DNA of 64,000 bases from Colletes latitarsis (taxonomy: Eukaryota; Arthropoda; Insecta; Hymenoptera; Colletidae): contig NC_135134.1 in NCBI RefSeq assembly GCF_051014445.1, positions 7,717,672 to 7,781,671 on the forward strand, written 5' to 3'. Shown in pieces: positions 46,322-60,477 of the stretch. How positions within the stretch are numbered: the first letter of the stretch is position 1; every line of letters begins with the position of its first letter. Both the position numbers and the translations under genes were made by a program. Under the pieces are notes generated by a model. The model searched no databases. It was not told the DNA's origin and saw nothing but the letters and a program-made list of their open reading frames with translations.

Positions 46322-49300
46322 TAGATCCTGGACTTTTTCTGGTTTGGACGACGCAGTAATGTGGTACCACACTGAAACAGTCAATTAAACCTGGTTTCGA
46401 TCAATATTTTAGAGGATAACGCAAGTTAGGTCTAGGCTAGGCCTGGAATTTGCCCTCATCAGACTCATACTTTCGCATACTTCACACACTTGTTGAACAG
46501 ATCCTAGGTTTTTTTCTGGTTTGGATCAAGTAGTAATGTGGTACCACACAGAAACAGCCAATGAAACCAGGTTACGATCACTATTCTTTAGGTTGACGCA
46601 AGTTAGGTCTGGGATAGGCCTGGGATTTGCCCTCATCAGACTTATACTTTCGCATACTTCACATACTTGTTGAACAGATCCTGGGTTTTTTCTGGTTTGG
46701 ATCACGTAGTAATGTGGTACCACACTGAAACATTAAATTAAACCTGGTCTTGATGAATATTTTAGAGGATAACGCAAGTTAGGTCTGGGATAGGTCTGGG
46801 ATTTGCCCTCATCAGGCTCGTACTTTCGCATATTTCTCATACTTGATGGCCAGATTCTAGGCTTTTTCTGGTTTGGATCAAGTAGTAATGTGGTACCACA
46901 CTGAAACATTCGATTGAACCTGGTTTCGATCAATATTTTTGAGGATAACGCATGTTAGGTCTAGGTTAGGCCTGGGATTTGCCCTCATCAGACCAATACT
47001 TTCGCATTTATCACATACTTGTTGAACAGATCCTGGGTTTTTTCTGGTTTGAATCACGTAGTAATGTGGTACCACACTGAAACAGTCGATTAAACCTGGT
47101 TTCGATCAATATTTTAGAGAATAACGCATGTTAGGTCTAGGTTAGGTCTGGGATTTGCCCTCATCAGACTCATACTTTCGCATACTTCACATACTTGTTG
47201 AACAGATCCTGGGTTTTTTTTCTCGTTTGGATCACGTAGTAATGTGGCACCACACTGAAACATTCGATTAAACCTGGTTTCGATCAATATTTTTGAGGAT
47301 AACGCATGTTAGGTCTAGGTTAGGTCTGGGATTTCCCCTCATCAGGTTCATACTTTCGCAGTTTTAACATACATGTTGACCTGATCGAGGGTTTTTTCTG
47401 CTTTGCATCACGTAGTAAAGTGGTACCACACAGAAACAGTCGATTAATCCTGGTCTCGAACAATATTTTAGAGGATAACTTATGCTAGGTCTAGGTTCGG
47501 CCTGGGATTTGCCCTCATCAGACCAATACTTTCGCATTTATCACATAGTTGTTGAACAGATCCTGGGTTTTTTCTGGTTTGGATCACGTAGTAATGTGGT
47601 ACCACACTGAAGCAAACCATTGAACCTGGTTTCAATTATTATTTTAGAGGATAACACATGTTAGGTCTGGGTTAGTTCTGGGATTTGCCCTCATCAGGGT
47701 CATACTATCGCAGTTTTAACATACATGTTGACCTGATCAATGGTTTTTTCTGCATTGGATAACGTAGCAAAATGGTACCACACTGAAACAGTCAATTAAA
47801 CCTTGTTTCGATCGATATTTTATAGGATGACGCAAGTTGGGTCTGGGATAGGTCTGGGATTTGCCCTCATCAGGCTCATACTTTCCCATACTTCACATAC
47901 TTGTTGAACGGATCCTGGGTTTTTTCTGGTTTGGATCACGTAGTAATGTGGCACCACAATGAGACAGTCGATTAAACCTGGTTTCGGTCAATATTTTTGA
48001 GGATAACGCATGTTAGGTCTAGGTTGGGCCTGGGATTTCCACTCATCAGTCTCATACTTTCGCATACTGCACATACTATTTCAACAGTTCCTGGGTTATT
48101 TCTGGTTTTGATCAGGTAGTAATGTGGTACCACACTGAAACAGTCGATTAAACCTGGTTTCGATCGATATTCTAGATGATAATGCATGTTAGGTCTGGGT
48201 TAGGTCTAGGATTTGCCGTCATCTGGCTCATACTTTCGCATATTTCTCATACTTGTTGGCCAGATCCTTGGATTTTTCTGGATTGGATCACGTAGTAACG
48301 TGGTGCCACACTGAAGCAGTTAACTAAACCTGGATACGGCCAATATTTGAGAGGATAACACATGTTAGGTCTGGGTTAGGTCTAGTATTTGCCCTCATCA
48401 GGTTCATACTTTCGCAGTTTTAACATACATGTTGACCTGATCGAGGGTTTTTTCTGCTTTGGATCACGTAGTAAAGTGGTACCACACAGAAGCAGTCGAT
48501 TAATACTGGTCTCGAACAATATTTTAGAGGATAACTGATGCTAGGTCTAGGTTAGGCCTGGGATTTGCCGTCATTAGGCTCGTACTTTCGCGTTTTTCAC
48601 ACACTTGTTGAACAGATCCTGGGTTTTTTCTGATTTGGATCTCGTAGTAATGTGGTACCACACTGAAACAGTCCATTAAACCTGGTTTCGATCAATATTT
48701 TAGAGAATGAAGCATGTTAGGACAAGGTTAGGTCTGGGATTTGCTCCCATCAGGCTCGTACTTTCGCATATTTATCATGCTTGATGGCCAGATTCTGGGT
48801 TTTTTCTGGTTTCGATCACGTAGTAATGTGGTACCACACTGAAGCAGACCATTAAACCTGGTTTCGATCAATATTTTTTAGGTTGACGCAAGTTAGATCT
48901 GGGATAGTTCTGGGAATTGCCCTCATCAGGGTCATATTTTCGCGTTTTTCACATGCTTGTTGAACAGATCCCTGGCTTTTTCTGGTTTGGATCCTGTAGT
49001 AATGTGGTACCACACTGAAGCAGACCATAAAACCTGGTTTCAATTATTATTTTAGAGGATTACACATGTTAGGTCTAGGTTAGTTCTGGGATTTGCCCTC
49101 ATCAGGGTCATACTTTCGCAGTTTTAACATACATGTTGTCCTGATCGATGGTCTTTTCAGCTTTGAATCACGTAGTAAAGTGGTACCACACTAAAACAGT
49201 CAATTAAACCTGGTTTCGATCAATATTTTAGAGGATAACGCAAGTTATGTTTGGGTTAGGTCTGGGGATTTGCCCTCATCAGGCACATACATTCCCGTTT

Positions 49301-52300
49301 TTCACATACTTGTTGAACAGATCCTGGGTTTTTTCTGGTTTTGATCACGTAGTAGTGTCGTACCACATTGAAACAGTCCATTAAATCAGGTTTCGATCAA
49401 TATTTTAGAGAATAACGCATGTTAGGTCAAGGTCAGGTCTGGGATTTGCTCTCATCAGGCTCATACTTTCGCATATTTCTCATACTTGTTGACCGGGTCC
49501 TGGGCTTTTTCTGGTTTGGATCACGTAGTAATGTGGTACCACACTGAAGCAGTCCATTAAACCTGGTTTCCATCAATATTTTAAAGAATAAAGCATGTTA
49601 GGTCTGGGTTAGGTCTGGGATTTGCTCTCATCAGGCTCGTACTTTCGCATATTAATCATACATGATGGCCAGATTCTGGGTTTTTTCGGGTTTCGATCAC
49701 GTAGTAATGTGATACCACACTGAAGCAGACCATTAAACCTGGTTTCAATTACTATTTTAGAGGATAACACATGTTAGGTCTAGGTTATTTCTGGGATTTG
49801 CCCTCATCTGGGTCATACTTTCGCACTTTTAACATACATGTTGACATGATCGAGGGTTTTTTCTGCTTTGCATCACGTAGTAAAGTGGTACAACACAGAA
49901 ACAGTCGATTAATCCTGGTCTCGAACAATATTTTAGAGGATAACTTATGCTAGGTCTAGGTTAGGCCTGGGATTTGCCCTCATCAGACCCATACTTTCGC
50001 ATTTATCACATACTTGTTGAACAGATCCTGGGTTATTTCTGGTTTGGATAAGGGAAGTAATGTGGTACCACACTGAAACAGTCGATTATACCTGGTCACG
50101 ATCAATATTTTAGAGAGTAACGAATGTTAGGTCTAGGTTAGGACTGGGATTTGCACTCATCAGGCTCGTACTTTCGCATATTTCTCATACTTGATGACCA
50201 GATTCTGGGCTTTTTCTGGTTTGGATCAAGTAGTAAAGTGGTACCACACTGAAACAGTCCACTAAACCTGGTTTCGATCAATGTTTTAGAGGATAACGCA
50301 TGTTAGGTCTGGCACAGGTCTGGGATTTGCCCTCATCAGACTCATACTTTCGCATACTTCACATACTAGTTGAACAGTTCCTGGGTTATTTCTGGTGTTG
50401 ATCAGGTAGTAATGTGGTACTACACTGACACAGTCGATTAAACCTGGTTTCGATCAATATTCTAGATGATAATGCATGTTAGGTCTGGGATAGGTCTGGG
50501 ATTTGCCCTCATCAGACTCATACTTTCGCATTCTTCACATACTTGTTGAACGGATCCTGGGCTTTTTCTGGATTGGATCACGTAGTTATGTGGTACCACA
50601 GTGAAACAGTCGATTAATCCTGGTCTCGATCAATATTTTATTGGATATCGCAAGTTAGGTCTGGGATTTGTCTGGGATCTGCCCTCATCAGACTCATAGT
50701 TTCGCATACTTCACATACTTGTTGAACAGATCCTGGGTTTTTTTCTGGTTTGGATCACGTAGTAATGCGGTACAACACCGAAACATTCAATTAAACCTGG
50801 TCTTGATAAATATTTTAGAGGATAACGCATGTTAGGTCTGGATTAGGTACAGGATTTGCCCTCATCAGGCTCACACTTTCGCATATTTCTCATACTTCAT
50901 GGCTAGATCCTGGGCTATTTCTGGATTGAATCACGTAGTAATGTGGTACCACACTGAAACAGTCAATGAAACCTGGTTTCGATCAATATTTTATAGGTTG
51001 ACGCAAGTTAGGTCTGGGATAGGTCTGGGGTTTGCCCTCATCAGGGTCATATTTTCGCGTTTTTCACATACTTGTTGAACAGATCCCTGGCTTTTTCTAG
51101 TTTGGATCACGTCCTAATGTGGTACCACACTGAAACAGTCCATCAAACCTGGTTTCGATCACAATTTTATAGGATAACGCATGTTAGGTCTAGGTTAGGC
51201 CTGGGATTTGCCCTCATCAGACTCATACTTTCGCACACTTCACATACTTGTTGAACAGATCCTGGGTTTTTTTCTGGTTTGGATCACGTAGTAATGTGGT
51301 ATCACACTGAAACATTCAATTAAACCTGGTCTTGATAAATATTTTAGAGGATAACGCATGTTAGGTCTGGGTTAGGTCTAGGATTTGCTCTCGTGAGTCT
51401 CATACTTTCGCATATTTCTCATACTTCATGGCTAGATCCTGGGCTTTTTCTGGATTGGATAACGTAGTAATGTAGTACCATACTGAAACAGACAATTTAA
51501 CCTGATTTCGATCAATATTTTAGAGGATAACGCAAGTTAGGTCTGGGATAGTTCTGGGATTTGCCCTCATCAGGCTTTTACTTTCGCTTTCTTCACACAC
51601 TTGTTGAACAGATCCTGGGTTTTTTCTGGTTTGGCTCACGTAGTAATGTGGTACCACACTGAAGCAGACCATTAAACCTGGTTTCAATTATTATTTTAGA
51701 GGATAACACATGTTAGGTCTAGGTTGGTTCTGGGATTTGCCCTCATCAGGGTCATACTTTCGCAGTTTTAACATACATGTTGTCCTGATCGATGGTATTT
51801 TCTGCTTTGGATAACGTTGCAAAATGGTACCACACTGAAACAGCCTTATTAAACCTTGTTTCGATCAATATTTTAGGGAATAACGCATGTTAGGTCTAGG
51901 TTAGGTCTGGGATTTGCTCTCATCAGGCTCGTACTTTCGCATTCTGCACATACATGTTGAACAGCTCCGGTGCTTTTTCTGGTTTGGATCACGTAGTAAT
52001 GTGCTACCACACTGAAACAGTCAATTAAATCTGGTTTCCATCAATATTTAAGAGGACAACGCATGTTAGGTCTGGGGTAGGTCTAGGATTTGCCCTCATC
52101 TGGCTCATACTTTCGCATATTTCTCATACTTGTTGAACAGATCCTGGGTTTTTTCTGGTTTGGATCAGGTAGTAATGTGGTACCACACTGAAACAGTCGA
52201 TTAAACCTGGTTTCGATCAAAATTTAGAGGATAACGCATGTTAGGTCTGGGTTAGGTCTAGGATTTGCCCTCATCTGGCTCATACTTTCGCATATTTCTC

Positions 52301-52839
52301 ATACTTGTTGGCCAGATCATGGGCTTTTTCTGGATTGGATCACGTAGTCATGTGGTACCATACTGAAACAGTCGATTAATCCTGGTCTCGATCAATATTT
52401 TATTGGATATCGCAAGTTAGGTCTGGGATTTGTCTGGGATCTGCCCTCATCACTCTCATACTTTCGCATTCTTCACATACTTGTTGAAAAGATCCTGGGT
52501 TTTTTCTTGTTTGGATCAGGTAGTAATGTGGTACCACACTGAAACAGTCGATTAAACCTGGTTTCGATCAAAATTTAGAGGATAACACATGATAGGTCTA
52601 GGTTAGGCCTGGGATTTGCCCTCATCAGACTCATACTATCGCATATTTCTCATACTTGTTTGCCAGATCCTTGGATTTTTCTGGATTGGATCACGTAGTA
52701 ACGTGGTGCCACACTGAAACAGTTAATTAAACCTGGATACGGCCAATATTTTAGAGGAAAACGCATGTTAGGTCTGGGTAAGGTCTAGGATTTGCGCTCA
52801 TCTGGCTCATAATTACGCATATTTCTCATACTTCATGGC
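46322..52839 (+). repeat. Higher-order repeat B, copy 2 (6,518 bp, 37 monomers)
   Basis: Tandem copy of 39981-46321 with one extra monomer at about 47108-47285 and scattered single-base changes. These include GACCACG to GATCACG (42837 against 49356) and a TG dinucleotide present only in copy 1 at about 45551 (GTTAGTGTCTGGGG against GTTAGGTCTGGGG). It passes at 52840 into a more diverged start of the same unit. Confidence 0.87.
47108..47285 (+). repeat. One inserted monomer (178 bp) in repeat B copy 2
   Basis: Copy 1 runs directly from TTAAACCTGGTTTCGATCAA to the ATTTTTGAGGATAAC form at about 40750. Copy 2 first has a monomer with ATTTTAGAGAATAACGC and an unusual T-run ending CTCGTTTGG, and then reaches the same point. 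The insertion raises the copy offset from 6,341 to 6,519 bp. It could equally be a loss from copy 1. Confidence 0.78.
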
Positions 52840-53157
52840 TAGATCCTGGACTTTTTCTGGTTTGGATGACGCAGTAATGTGGTACCACACTGAAACAGTC
52901 AATTAAACCTGGTTTCGATCAATATTTTAGAGGATAACGCAAGTTAGGTCTAGGTTAGGCCTGGGATTTGCCCTCATCAGACTCATACTTTCGCATACTT
53001 CACATACTTGTTGAACAGATCCTGGGTTTTTTTCTGGTTTGGATCAAGTAGTAATGTGGTACCACACTGAAACAGTCAATGAAACCAGGTTTCGATCACT
53101 ATTTTTTAGGTTGGCGCAAGATAGGTCTGGGATAGGTCTGGGATTTGCCCTCATCAG
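52840..53157 (+). repeat. Diverged start of a third repeat-B unit
   Basis: About 1.8 monomers resembling the first 320 bp of repeat B (39981 onwards and 46322 onwards): TAGATCCTGGACTTTTTCTGG, then GTTTGGATGACGCAG, then the AATGAAACCAGG monomer. Differences are more frequent than between copies 1 and 2. The similarity stops where repeat C begins. Confidence 0.65.
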
Positions 53158-56100
53158 GCTCGTACTTTCGCGTTTTTCACATGCTTGTTGAACAGGTCCC
53201 TGGCTTTTTCTGGTTTGGATCACGTACTAATGTGGTACCACACTGAAACAGTCCATCAAACCTGGTTTCGATCAATATTTTAGAGGATAACGTATGTTAG
53301 GTCTAGGTTAGGCCTGGGATTTGCCCTCATCAGACTTATACTTTCGCATACTTCACACACTTGTTGAACAGATCCTGGGTTTTTTCTGGTTTGGATCATG
53401 TAATAGTGTGGTACCACATTGAAACAGTCCATTAAATCAGGTTTCGATCAATATTTTAGAGAATAGCGCATGTTAGGTCTAGGTCAGGTCTGGGATTTGC
53501 TCTCATCAGGCTCGTACTTTCGCATATTTCTCATACTTGATGGCCAGATTCTAGGCTTTTTCTGGTTCGGATCACGTACTAATGTGGTACCACACTGAAA
53601 CAGTCAATTAAACCTGATTTCGATCAATATTTTAGAGGATAACGCAAGTTAGGTCTGGGATAGGTCTGGGATTTGCCCTCATCAGGCTCGTACTTTCGCA
53701 TATTTCTCATACTTGTTGAACAGATCCTGGAGTTTTTTCTGGTTTGGATCACGTAGTAAAGTGGTACCACACAGAAACAGTCGATTAATCCTGGTCTCGA
53801 ACAATATTTAAGAGGATAACTTATGCTAGGTCTAGGTTAGGCCTGGGATTTGCCCTCATCAGACCCATACTTTCGCATTTATCACATACTTGTTGAACAG
53901 ATCCTGGGTTATTTCTGGTTTGGATAAGGGAAGTAATGTGGTACCACACTGAAACAGTCGATTATACCTGGTCACGATCAATATTTTAGAGAGTAACGAA
54001 TGTTAGGTCTAGGTTAGGACTGGGATTTGCTCTCATCAGGCTCGTACTTTCGCATATTTCTCATACTTGATGGCCAGATTCTGGGCTTTTTCTGGTTTGG
54101 ATCAAGTAGTAATGTGGTACCACACTGAAACAGTCCACTAAACCTGGTTTCGATCAATGTTTTAGAGGATAACGCATGTTAGGTCTGGCACAGGTCTGGG
54201 ATTTGCCCTCATCAGACTCATACTTTCGCATACTTCACATACTTGTTGAACAGATCCTGGGTTTTTTTCTGGTTGGATCACGTAGTAATGTAGCACCACA
54301 CTGAAACAGTCGATTAAACCTGGTTTCGATCAATATTTTTGAGGATAACGCATGTTAGGTCTAGGTTAGGCCTGGGATTTCCACTCATCAGTCTCATACT
54401 TTCGCATACTGCACATACTAGTTGAACAGTTCCTGGGTTATTTCTGGTGTTGATCAGGTAGTAATGTGGTACTACACTGACACAGTCGATTAAACCTGGT
54501 TTCGATCAATATTCTAGATGATAATGCATGTTAGGTCTGGGATAGGTCTGGGATTTGCCCTCATCAGACTCATACTTTCGCATTCTTCACATACTTGTTG
54601 AACGGATCCTGGGTTTTTTCTGGTTTGGATCACGTAGTAATGTGGTACCACACTGAAACATTCAATTAAACCTGGTCATGATAAATATTTTAGAGGATAA
54701 CGCATGTTAGGTCTGGGAAAGGTCTAGGATTTGCCCTGATCAGGCTCGTACTTTCGCATATTTCTAATACTTCATGGCTAGATCCTGGGCTTTTTCTGGA
54801 TTGGATCACGTAGTTATGTGGTACCACAGTGAAACAGTCGATTAATCCTGGTCTCGATCAATATTTTATTGGATAACGCAAGTTAGGTCTGGGATTTGTC
54901 TGGGATCTGCCCTCATCAGACTCATAGTTTCGCATACTTCACATACTTGTTGAACAGATCCTGGGTTTTTTTCTGGTTTGGATCACGTAGTAATGCGGTA
55001 CAACACCGAAACATTCAATTAAACCTGGTCTTGATAAATATTTTAGAGGATAACGCATGTTAGGTCTGGATTAGGTACAGGATTTGCCCTCATCAGGCTC
55101 ACACTTTCGCATATTTCTCATACTTCATGGCTAGATCCTGGGCTATTTCTGGATTGAATCACGTAGCAATGTGGTACCACACTGAAACAGTCAATGAAAC
55201 CTGGTTTCGATCAATATTTTATAGGTTGACGCAAGTTAGGTCTGGGATAGGTCTGGGGTTTGCCCTCATCAGGGTCATATTTTCGCGTTTTTCACATACT
55301 TGTTGAACAGATCCCTGGCTTTTTCTGGTTTGGATCACGTCCTAATGTGGTACCACACTGAAACAGTCCATCAAACCTGGTTTCGATCACTATTTTATAG
55401 GAAAACGCATGTTAGGTCTAGGTTAGGCCTGGGATTTACCCTCATCAGACTCATACTTTCGCATACTTCACATACTTGTTGAACAGATCCTGGTTTTTTT
55501 TCTGGTTTGGATCACGTAGTAATGCGGTGCAACACCGAAACATTCAATTAAACCTGGTCTTGATAAATATTTTAGAGGATAACGCATGTTAGGTCTGGAT
55601 TAGGTACAGGATTTGCCCTATCAGGCTCTCACATTCGCATATTTCTCATACTTCATGGCTAGATCCTGGGCTTTTTCTGGATTGGATAACGTAGTAATGT
55701 AGTACCATACTGAAACAGTCAATTAAACCTGATTTCGATCAATATTTTAGAGGATAACGCAAGTTAGGTCTGGGATAGTTCTGGGATTTGCCCTCATCAG
55801 GCTTTTACTTTCGCATATTTATCATGCAAGATGGCCAGATTCTGGGTTTTTTCTGGTTTCGATCACGTAGTAATGTGGTACCACACTGAAGCAGACCATT
55901 AAACCTGGTTTCAATTATTATTTTAGAGGATAACACATGTTAGGTCTAGGTTGGTTCTGGGATTTGCCCTCATCAGGGTCATACTTTCGCAGTTTTAACA
56001 TACATGTTGTCCTGATCGATGGTTTTTTCTGCTTTGGATCACGTAGTAATGTGCTACCACACTGAAACAGTCAATTAAATCTGTTTTCCATCAATATTTT

Positions 56101-56680
56101 AGAGGACAACGCATGTTAGGTCTGGGGTAGGTCTAGGATTTGCCCTCATCTGGCTCATACTTTCGCATATTTCTCATACTTGTTGGCCAGATCCTGGGCT
56201 TTTTCTGGATTGGATCACGTAGTAATGTGCTACCACACTGAAACAGTCAATTAAATCTGGTTTCGATCAATATTTTAGAGGATAACGCATGTTAGGTCTA
56301 GTTTAGGCCTGGGATTTGCCCTCATCAGGGTCATACTTTCGCATACTTCACATTCTTGTTGAACAGATCCTGGGTTTTTTCTGGTTTGGATCACGTAGTC
56401 ATGTGGTACCGTACTGAAACAGTCGATTAATCCTGGTTTCGATCAATATTTTATAGGTTGACGCAAGTTAGGTCTGGGATAGGTCTGGGGTTTGCCCTCA
56501 TCAGGGTCATATTTTCGCGTTTTTCACATACTTGTTGAACAGATCCCTGGCTTTTCCTGGTTTGGATCACGTACTAATGTGGTACCACACTGAAACAGTC
56601 CATCAAACCTGGTTTCGATCAATATTTTAGAGGATAACGCAAGTTAGGTCTGGGATAGGACTGGGATTTGCCCTCATCCG
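53158..56680 (+). repeat. Higher-order repeat C, copy 1 (3,523 bp, 20 monomers)
   Basis: Block repeated in tandem at an offset of exactly 3,523 bp (for example 55300-55482 against 58823-59005; ATGTAATAG at 53399 and 56922). Diagnostic words include GGTTGGATCACGTAG (a one-base-shortened GGTTTGGATCACG), GGATAAGGGAAG near 53,922, and TGCAAGATGGCCAG near 55,830. Its interior from about 53.8 to 55.7 kb is itself a copy of part of repeat B (43.4-44.9 kb). Pure satellite with no gene. Confidence 0.9.
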
Positions 56681-59600
56681 GCTCGTACTTTCGCGTTTTT
56701 CACATGCTTGTTGAACAGGTCCCTGGCTTTTTCTGGTTTGGATCACGTACTAATGTGGTACCACACTGAAACAGTCCATCAAACCTGGTTTCGATCAATA
56801 TTTTAGAGGATAACGTATGTTAGGTCTAGGTTAGGCCTGGGATTTGCCTTCATCAGACTTATACTTTCGCATACTTCACACACTTGTTGAACAGATCCTG
56901 GGTTTTTTCTGGTTTGGATCATGTAATAGCGTGGTACCACATTGAAACAGTCCATTAAATCAGGTTTCGATCAATATTTTAGAGAATAGCGCATGTTAGG
57001 TCTAGGTCAGGTCTGGGATTTGCTCTCATCAGGCTCGTACTTTCGCATATTTCTCATACTTGATGGCCAGATTCTAGGCTTTTTCTGGTTCGGATCACGT
57101 ACTAATGTGGTACCACACTGAAACAGTCAATTAAACCTGATTTCGATCAATATTTTAGAGGATAACGCAAGTTAGGTCTGGGATAGGTCTGGGATTTGCC
57201 CTCATCAGGCTCGTACTTTCGCATATTTCTCATACTTGTTGAACAGATCCTGGAGTTTTTTCTGGTTTGGATCACGTAGTAAAGTGGTACCACACAGAAA
57301 CAGTCGATTAATCCTGGTCTCGAACAATATTTAAGAGGATAACTTATGCTAGGTCTAGGTTAGGCCTGGGATTTGCCCTCATCAGACCCATACTTTCGCA
57401 TTTATCACATACTTGTTGAACAGATCCTGGGTTATTTCTGGTTTGGATAAGGGAAGTAATGTGGTACCACACTGAAACAGTCGATTATACCTGGTCACGA
57501 TCAATATTTTAGAGAGTAACGAATGTTAGGTCTAGGTTAGGACTGGGATTTGCTCTCATCAGGCTCGTACTTTCGCATATTTCTCATACTTGATGGCCAG
57601 ATTCTGGGCTTTTTCTGGTTTGGATCAAGTAGTAATGTGGTACCACACTGAAACAGTCCACTAAACCTGGTTTCGATCAATGTTTTAGAGGATAACGCAT
57701 GTTAGGTCTGGCACAGGTCTGGGATTTGCCCTCATCAGACTCATACTTTCGCATACTTCACATACTTGTTGAACAGATCCTGGGTTTTTTTCTGGTTGGA
57801 TCACGTAGTAATGTAGCACCACACTGAAACAGTCGATTAAACCTGGTTTCGATCAATATTTTTGAGGATAACGCATGTTAGGTCTAGGTTAGGCCTGGGA
57901 TTTCCACTCATCAGTCTCATACTTTCGCATACTGCACATACTAGTTGAACAGTTCCTGGGTTATTTCTGGTGTTGATCAGGTAGTAATGTGGTACTACAC
58001 TGACACAGTCGATTAAACCTGGTTTCGATCAATATTCTAGATGATAATGCATGTTAGGTCTGGGATAGGTCTGGGATTTGCCCTCATCAGACTCATACTT
58101 TCGCATTCTTCACATACTTGTTGAACGGATCCTGGGTTTTTTCTGGTTTGGATCACGTAGTAATGTGGTACCACACTGAAACATTCAATTAAACCTGGTC
58201 ATGATAAATATTTTAGAGGATAACGCATGTTAGGTCTGGGAAAGGTCTAGGATTTGCCCTGATCAGGCTCGTATTTTCGCATATTTCTAATACTTCATGG
58301 CTAGATCCTGGGCTTTTTCTGGATTGGATCACGTAGTTATGTGGTACCACAGTGAAACAGTCGATTAATCCTGGTCTCGATCAATATTTTATTGGATAAC
58401 GCAAGTTAGGTCTGGGATTTGTCTGGGATCTGCCCTCATCAGACTCATAGTTTCGCATACTTCACATACTTGTTGAACAGATCCTGGGTTTTTTTCTGGT
58501 TTGGATCACGTAGTAATGCGGTACAACACCGAAACATTCAATTAAACCTGGTCTTGATAAATATTTTAGAGGATAACGCATGTTAGGTCTGGATTAGGTA
58601 CAGGATTTGCCCTCATCAGGCTCACACTTTCGCATATTTCTCATACTTCATGGCTAGATCCTGGGCTATTTCTGGATTGAATCACGTAGCAATGTGGTAC
58701 CACACTGAAACAGTCAATGAAACCTGGTTTCGATCAATATTTTATAGGTTGACGCAAGTTAGGTCTGGGATAGGTCTGGGGTTTGCCCTCATCAGGGTCA
58801 TATTTTCGCGTTTTTCACATACTTGTTGAACAGATCCCTGGCTTTTTCTGGTTTGGATCACGTCCTAATGTGGTACCACACTGAAACAGTCCATCAAACC
58901 TGGTTTCGATCACTATTTTATAGGAAAACGCATGTTAGGTCTAAGTTAGGCCTGGGATTTACCCTCATCAGACTCATACTTTCGCATACTTCACATACTT
59001 GTTGAACAGATCCTGGTTTTTTTTCTGGTTTGGATCACGTAGTAATGCGGTGCAACACCGAAACATTCAATTAAACCTGGTCTTGATAAATATTTTAGAG
59101 GATAACGCATGTTAGGTCTGGATTAGGTACAGGATTTGCCCTATCAGGCTCTCACATTCGCATATTTCTCATACTTCATGGCTAGATCCTGGGCTTTTTC
59201 TGGATTGGATAACGTAGTAATGTAGTACCATACTGAAACAGTCAATTAAACCTGATTTCGATCAATATTTTAGAGGATAACGCAAGTTAGGTCTGGGATA
59301 GTTCTGGGATTTGCCCTCATCAGGCTTTTACTTTCGCATATTTATCATGCAAGATGGCCAGATTCTGGGTTTTTTCTGGTTTCGATCACGTAGTAATGTG
59401 GTACCACACTGAAGCAGACCATTAAACCTGGTTTCAATTATTATTTTAGAGGATAACACATGTTAGGTCTAGGTTGGTTCTGGGATTTGCCCTCATCAGG
59501 GTCATACTTTCGCAGTTTTAACATACATGTTGTCCTGATCGATGGTTTTTTCTGCTTTGGATCACGTAGTAATGTGCTACCACACTGAAACAGTCAATTA

Positions 59601-60203
59601 AATCTGTTTTCCATCAATATTTTAGAGGACAACGCATGTTAGGTCTGGGGTAGGTCTAGGATTTGCCCTCATCTGGCTCATACTTTCGCATATTTCTCAT
59701 ACTTGTTGGCCAGATCCTGGGCTTTTTCTGGATTGGATCACGTAGTAATGTGCTACCACACTGAAACAGTCAATTAAATCTGGTTTCGATCAATATTTTA
59801 GAGGATAACGCATGTTAGGTCTAGTTTAGGCCTGGGATTTGCCCTCATCAGGGTCATACTTTCGCATACTTCACATTCTTGTTGAACAGATCCTGGGTTT
59901 TTTCTGGTTTGGATCACGTAGTCATGTGGTACCGTACTGAAACAGTCGATTAATCCTGGTTTCGATCAATATTTTATAGGTTGACGCAAGTTAGGTCTGG
60001 GATAGGTCTGGGGTTTGCCCTCATCAGGGTCATATTTTCGCGTTTTTCACATACTTGTTGAACAGATCCCTGGCTTTTCCTGGTTTGGATCACGTACTAA
60101 TGTGGTACCACACTGAAACAGTCCATCAAACCTGGTTTCGATCAATATTTTAGAGGATAACGCAAGTTAGGTCTGGGATAGGACTGGGATTTGCCCTCAT
60201 CCG
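56681..60203 (+). repeat. Higher-order repeat C, copy 2 (3,523 bp)
   Basis: Second tandem copy. Differences from copy 1 seen by eye are few: GTAATAGTGTGG against GTAATAGCGTGG, GGCTCGTACTTTC against GGCTCGTATTTTC near 58270, and GGTCTAGG against GGTCTAAG near 58940. Equal length in both copies shows no indel. Confidence 0.9.
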
Positions 60204-60477
60204 GCTCGTACTTTCGCGTTTTTCACATGCTTGTTGAACAGGTCCCTGGCTTTTTCTGGTTTGGATCACGTACTAATGTGGTACCACACTGAAACAGTCC
60301 ATCAAACCTGGTTTCGATCAATATTTTAGAGGATAACGTATGTTAGGTCTAGGTTAGGCCTGGGATTTGCCTTCATCAGACTTATACTTTCGCATACTTC
60401 ACACACTTGTTGAACAGATCCTGGGTTTTTTCTGGTTTGGATCATGTAGTAGTGTGGTACCACATTGAAACAGTCCA
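60204..60477 (+). repeat. Partial third copy of repeat C (~274 bp)
   Basis: Starts like copies 1 and 2 (TCGTACTTTCGCG, GCTTGTTGAACAGGTCCC) and stays nearly identical to 56681-56954. It departs at CAGTCCACTAATCCTGG, where copies 1 and 2 have CAGTCCATTAAATCAGG. A breakpoint within a monomer fits unequal exchange between out-of-phase units. Confidence 0.8.
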
